From: a virus
Virus record (IMG/VR): IMGVR_UViG_3300025121_000282
Coordinates: 1-64,000 of that record
DNA: 64,000 nt
Strand: one strand, 5' to 3'
The position numbers and the translations under genes were made by a program. Positions 61,602 through 64,000 of the stretch are shown here, piece after piece; the stretch's first letter is position 1; each line of letters begins with the position of its first letter. Under the pieces are notes generated by a model that did no database searches, was not told the origin of the DNA, and saw only the letters and a program-made list of their open reading frames with translations.

Positions 61602-61910
61602 GCTGGTAGTAAAATTGACGGCTCTATGTGTTTAACCAACGACCACGACATGGGAACCCCAACCAAGTTTGTGGCTTGGTCTTTTGACGCAGCTTTAAAG
61701 TACCTTTTAAAGTCTCCGCGTCACGCTGTTGTGCTAAAAAGCCCCGAGGGTAAGGTTGCAGTATTTTGTGGAGCAAGCGACGGTCCCAGTAATTATTATG
61801 TCTCAACTTTCCCTATGGACGACCCCAACGACGCAGACGGTGGGGACTGGACTGCTCGCAGTGCTCTTCAAGAAGCTTGCGGCATGACTGTTATGTCTTC
61901 TAACACATAA
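61563..61910 (+). CDS. KLS-family protein with cassette leader, 115 aa
   Basis: First 13 residues (MSFKKLSAQLRSA) are identical to the protein at 55360. The rest (GDGSMCLTN..., a beta-like segment around KSPEGKVAVFCGASDG, an acidic DPNDADGGDW) is unrelated to it. The unit ends at the repeated hairpin 61935. Function unknown. Confidence 0.65.
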   Translation: MSFKKLSAQLRSAAGSKIDGSMCLTNDHDMGTPTKFVAWSFDAALKYLLKSPRHAVVLKSPEGKVAVFCGASDGPSNYYVSTFPMDDPNDADGGDWTARSALQEACGMTVMSSNT

Positions 61911-61934
61911 AATCAGTTATTGTTAAGTTGGTGT

Positions 61935-61984
61935 TGAGCCCCAGTTTTGAGTTTTCCTCGCTGGGGCTCAGCTGTATTTGAAAT
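61935..61984 (+). terminator. Repeated hairpin with GTATTTG tail, second copy
   Basis: A 10-base stem (TGAGCCCCAG, 61935-61944, with CTGGGGCTCA, 61961-61970) with a 16-base loop, followed by GCTGTATTTGAAAT. One mismatch to the copy at 55765-55814 over 50 bases. Marks the 3' border of the second cassette. Confidence 0.82.
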
Positions 61985-62055
61985 CAGTTATTAACTAACC
62001 AGTTATACGTGTGTAAGTAACACTGTACCATAATGTCTTACTGATAGAGTACAAA

Positions 62056-62487
62056 ATGCCTCCCGTCTTTGTGTATTTGACCCTTTTTGGGTTGGCAATC
62101 TTTTTGCTTATGCTGATTGCCATATTTTGGCCCAAGTATGTGTCTGCTAACCCAACTAAAATACTGCCTACAGTGGTGTGTGTTACCAAGGGTCATACGT
62201 GGCACGAGGGGGATGATACCCCGCACACCTTAGCAGGGGCCAAAAATAGTGGCTTTCATTGGTGTACATTTACATGGAGATGCAAGCGGTGTGGTGTCTG
62301 CACAGAGCCTGGAGACTCACCTCCGCCCAACTTTACTTGGGACCACACCTGGGTAAATCCTATGGACGAGCCATCATGGTTTGACGGTCGTCCAGGTGAT
62401 TGTGCAAACATTTATCGTAAACGTCAAGACAAAATAAAAGAAATTAAAATGGCCTGGGCGCGGCAGGAGCAAGACAATGTGGTATAA
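62056..62487 (+). CDS. Membrane protein with Cys-rich soluble domain, 143 aa
   Basis: An N-terminal transmembrane segment (VFVYLTLFGLAIFLLMLIAIFW, about 4-25) precedes a soluble domain with a metal-binding-like cluster (FHWCTFTWRCKRCGVCTEPG, about 67-86) and several His. There is no SPI-type cleavage site, so it is probably anchored. Overlaps the next gene by 11 bases. Function unknown. Confidence 0.6.
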   Translation: MPPVFVYLTLFGLAIFLLMLIAIFWPKYVSANPTKILPTVVCVTKGHTWHEGDDTPHTLAGAKNSGFHWCTFTWRCKRCGVCTEPGDSPPPNFTWDHTWVNPMDEPSWFDGRPGDCANIYRKRQDKIKEIKMAWARQEQDNVV

Positions 62488-62719
62488 CAATGACCCTAGG
62501 CACGTGGTTGGTAAGCGAGCCACTGTCATTGTGTGGTGTCCTCCTGACGTAGTGTTTACGGCCTATGTTGAAACTAAGAATACTTATTGGGTTGACGTGA
62601 GGAATCATCCGTCAAATACCATGGCTTCTAATGGTATCGGGGACAACTGGCCCGAGGGTTGGTTGTGGACTTGGCTCCCAACCCCTTCAAAAGCTGTTAT
62701 GAACGAGGAGAAGTGCTGA
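62477..62719 (+). CDS. Small hypothetical protein, 80 aa
   Basis: Trp- and Pro-rich chain (WPEGWLWTWLPTPSK near the C terminus). The start lies inside the previous gene. No motif recognised. The GAGGAG near its 3' end serves the next gene. Confidence 0.55.
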   Translation: MWYNNDPRHVVGKRATVIVWCPPDVVFTAYVETKNTYWVDVRNHPSNTMASNGIGDNWPEGWLWTWLPTPSKAVMNEEKC

Positions 62720-62720
62720 A

Positions 62721-63698
62721 ATGGGTGGTAATTTCTGGAAGCTGGACAGAATGGCACGTGTTGCCTACTTAGACATAGAGGACGACCTGAGGCGATACCT
62801 GGACGAAGCAGCCCCGGGTCAATACAGAATTCCGGAGTATTGTGGGGACAAAGCTACCTTTGGAGACTTGGACGTACTACTGTCCTCGAATGTTTTAGTC
62901 AAAAACCCACAATTTTATGATACCCTGCATCGCGATCTGGGCATCACCCAGTTTGATAGTCTGCACACCGGGCATACCACAGTCTATCGTGGGTTGCAGG
63001 TAGACTTCTTTATTGTGTCTCCCGATAACCTCAAGTCCTCGTATAATTTCATGTCATACGGAGAGTTGGGTAACATTATCGGTAGAATGGTCAAGAGATT
63101 TGACTGTAAGTGGGGTGGAGACGGCCTTACTTTCATCTTCAGATGGGGAGACCATTTCAAGAGAGAAGTTAATCTTACTAAAAACTTCGAAATAGTATGT
63201 GAATGCTTTTGTTTGAACTATGACATTTGGTCTAAGGGGTTCGCAACCCAGAGAGACTCGTTTATTTGGGCCACCAATTCTATGTGGTTCCGGTCTGAAC
63301 CATACTTTAGAGAAGACGGCCCCGTAGCCAACAGAATTAAGACCCGTACAGGCATGATAGACTTTGTAGCCTTCGTCAAGTCAAACTTTGGCCCCAACTC
63401 GGGAGCTAAAACAGACGACCCCATTGGACACTTGGAAAAGTACTTCCCTGGGTCAAACCTAAGAGAGAAAATAAGTAAATTCGAGGCTCAGGTAAAGACC
63501 ATAGAAGCAGTTTCTGCCAAGTTCAATGGCAGATACATCATGGGACTCAGACCGGGACTTGCCGGGAAAGAATTGGGAGACTTTATCAGTAAGTTTAAGG
63601 CATCTAAAGAGAACTTTGAGGAGTGGGTCATAGGGAATGACCAACCCACAATTGATAGTGCCGTACTCGGATTTGTCCCCAATCGGAGCGAATTGTAA
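62721..63698 (+). CDS. Nucleotidyltransferase-superfamily protein
   Basis: The pol-beta-type nucleotidyltransferase motif is present: YCGDKATFGDLDVLLSS (Asp49, Asp51), then LQVDFFIV (Asp95) as the third acidic residue, the arrangement of G-x-x-x-D-x-D plus a later Asp. 325 residues, larger than minimal toxin-antitoxin NTases and closer to tRNA or poly(A) nucleotidyltransferases. The remainder is helical and unassigned. It could modify a tRNA, RNA, antibiotic or protein. GAGGAG precedes the ATG by about 10 bases. Confidence 0.68.
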   Translation: MGGNFWKLDRMARVAYLDIEDDLRRYLDEAAPGQYRIPEYCGDKATFGDLDVLLSSNVLVKNPQFYDTLHRDLGITQFDSLHTGHTTVYRGLQVDFFIVSPDNLKSSYNFMSYGELGNIIGRMVKRFDCKWGGDGLTFIFRWGDHFKREVNLTKNFEIVCECFCLNYDIWSKGFATQRDSFIWATNSMWFRSEPYFREDGPVANRIKTRTGMIDFVAFVKSNFGPNSGAKTDDPIGHLEKYFPGSNLREKISKFEAQVKTIEAVSAKFNGRYIMGLRPGLAGKELGDFISKFKASKENFEEWVIGNDQPTIDSAVLGFVPNRSEL

Positions 63699-64000
63699 AT
63701 GAGTGATGACAAGATCCACATTCGGAAAAGTAGCTTTGCGGATACCCGTACATGCGATTACACACAGGTGTCGGAGGCCCAACTTTTAGAGGCTTCCAGA
63801 CAGCACATAAACGACATTGGCCTTGCTATGCGCTTTTTTAGAAGCCTGATTCTAAGAGCCATGCAAGTTCATGACTTTGATAAATTCACGGATATCAAGT
63901 CTTTCCATGAGGATTTTCTCACCGGGTTCAAGCAAACTGGGTGGTGGGACCGGCACAGACGTGTAAATCGTCACCATCTTTTGGTGGCAGACGGTGTGCC
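63699..64000 (+). CDS. DUF5662-like protein, cut by the window end
   Basis: Reads open to the window end (about 100 codons). It contains HDFDKF and NRHHLL with spaced His/Asp residues, as in a phage-encoded HxxDKF...NRHH family (DUF5662-like). The ATG follows the stop of the previous gene directly. Incomplete, so the assignment is provisional. Confidence 0.5.
   Translation, partial: MSDDKIHIRKSSFADTRTCDYTQVSEAQLLEASRQHINDIGLAMRFFRSLILRAMQVHDFDKFTDIKSFHEDFLTGFKQTGWWDRHRRVNRHHLLVADGV

Noticed and set aside
1-64000. CRISPR arrays, rRNA and tRNA genes
   Set aside because: No regularly spaced repeats and no cloverleaf-like sequence noticed by eye. A computational scan such as tRNAscan-SE could still find something.

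Overview
The window looks like a contiguous piece of a large tailed double-stranded DNA bacteriophage genome. Every gene I can support is on the + strand. Genes are tightly packed, with many ATGA-type or longer start/stop overlaps. The set combines a large self-encoded replication and recombination apparatus with a terminase, portal and capsid cluster. The host is probably Gram-negative: there are lipobox and Sec-signal proteins, and one protein ends like an outer-membrane strand. The host cannot be named from the sequence alone. No tail, lysis or tRNA genes were recognised, so the genome must continue beyond the window.

Layout. About 0-19.5 kb is replication, repair and transcription: a clamp-loader delta-like subunit, NAD-dependent ligase, RecD-like helicase with an intein, a putative ssDNA-binding protein, RuvC-like resolvase, RecA-like recombinase, a Rad50/SbcC split into two genes, SbcD/Mre11, a Cas4-like Fe-S nuclease, a beta-clamp-like protein, a DnaG-type TOPRIM primase without its zinc domain, a DnaX-like clamp loader, a NusG-like protein and a sigma/HTH protein. 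About 19.5-37 kb is packaging and head: unknown probable virion proteins, a large protein with three cysteine modules, the terminase large subunit (intein inside Walker A), portal, a GNAT acetyltransferase, a Pro/Ala/Glu-rich putative scaffold, two tandem paralogous proteins and an HK97-like major capsid protein followed by two hairpins. At 37.3-40.2 kb a gene with its own promoter encodes a LAGLIDADG endonuclease, DNA methyltransferase and zinc-finger array in one chain.

About 40-54.7 kb is a second replication block: SNF2-like helicase, a P-loop-less putative helicase loader, DnaB (third intein, also inside Walker A), the missing CHC2 zinc domain of the primase, and a family A DNA polymerase with a C-terminal zinc-ribbon extension, among unknown genes. 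About 54.7-64 kb is accessory: structured leaders that hide Shine-Dalgarno sites, a family of proteins sharing a KLSxQLR N terminus, two cassettes with nearly identical ends but different centres, a WGR-PARP with an intact H-Y-E triad, an overlapping run of small secreted or membrane proteins (three with a GLYC cysteine motif), a nucleotidyltransferase and a truncated DUF5662-like gene.

How it fits together. A bacterial-type clamp, clamp loader, primase and DnaB appear to serve a family A polymerase, with RecA, SbcCD, RuvC, a Cas4-like nuclease and ligase for recombination-dependent replication and repair. NusG-like and sigma-like proteins may redirect transcription. The most unusual items are the split primase and split Rad50, three inteins at ATPase sites, the endonuclease-methyltransferase-zinc-finger fusion, the phage PARP, the GLYC secreted array and the KLS cassettes.
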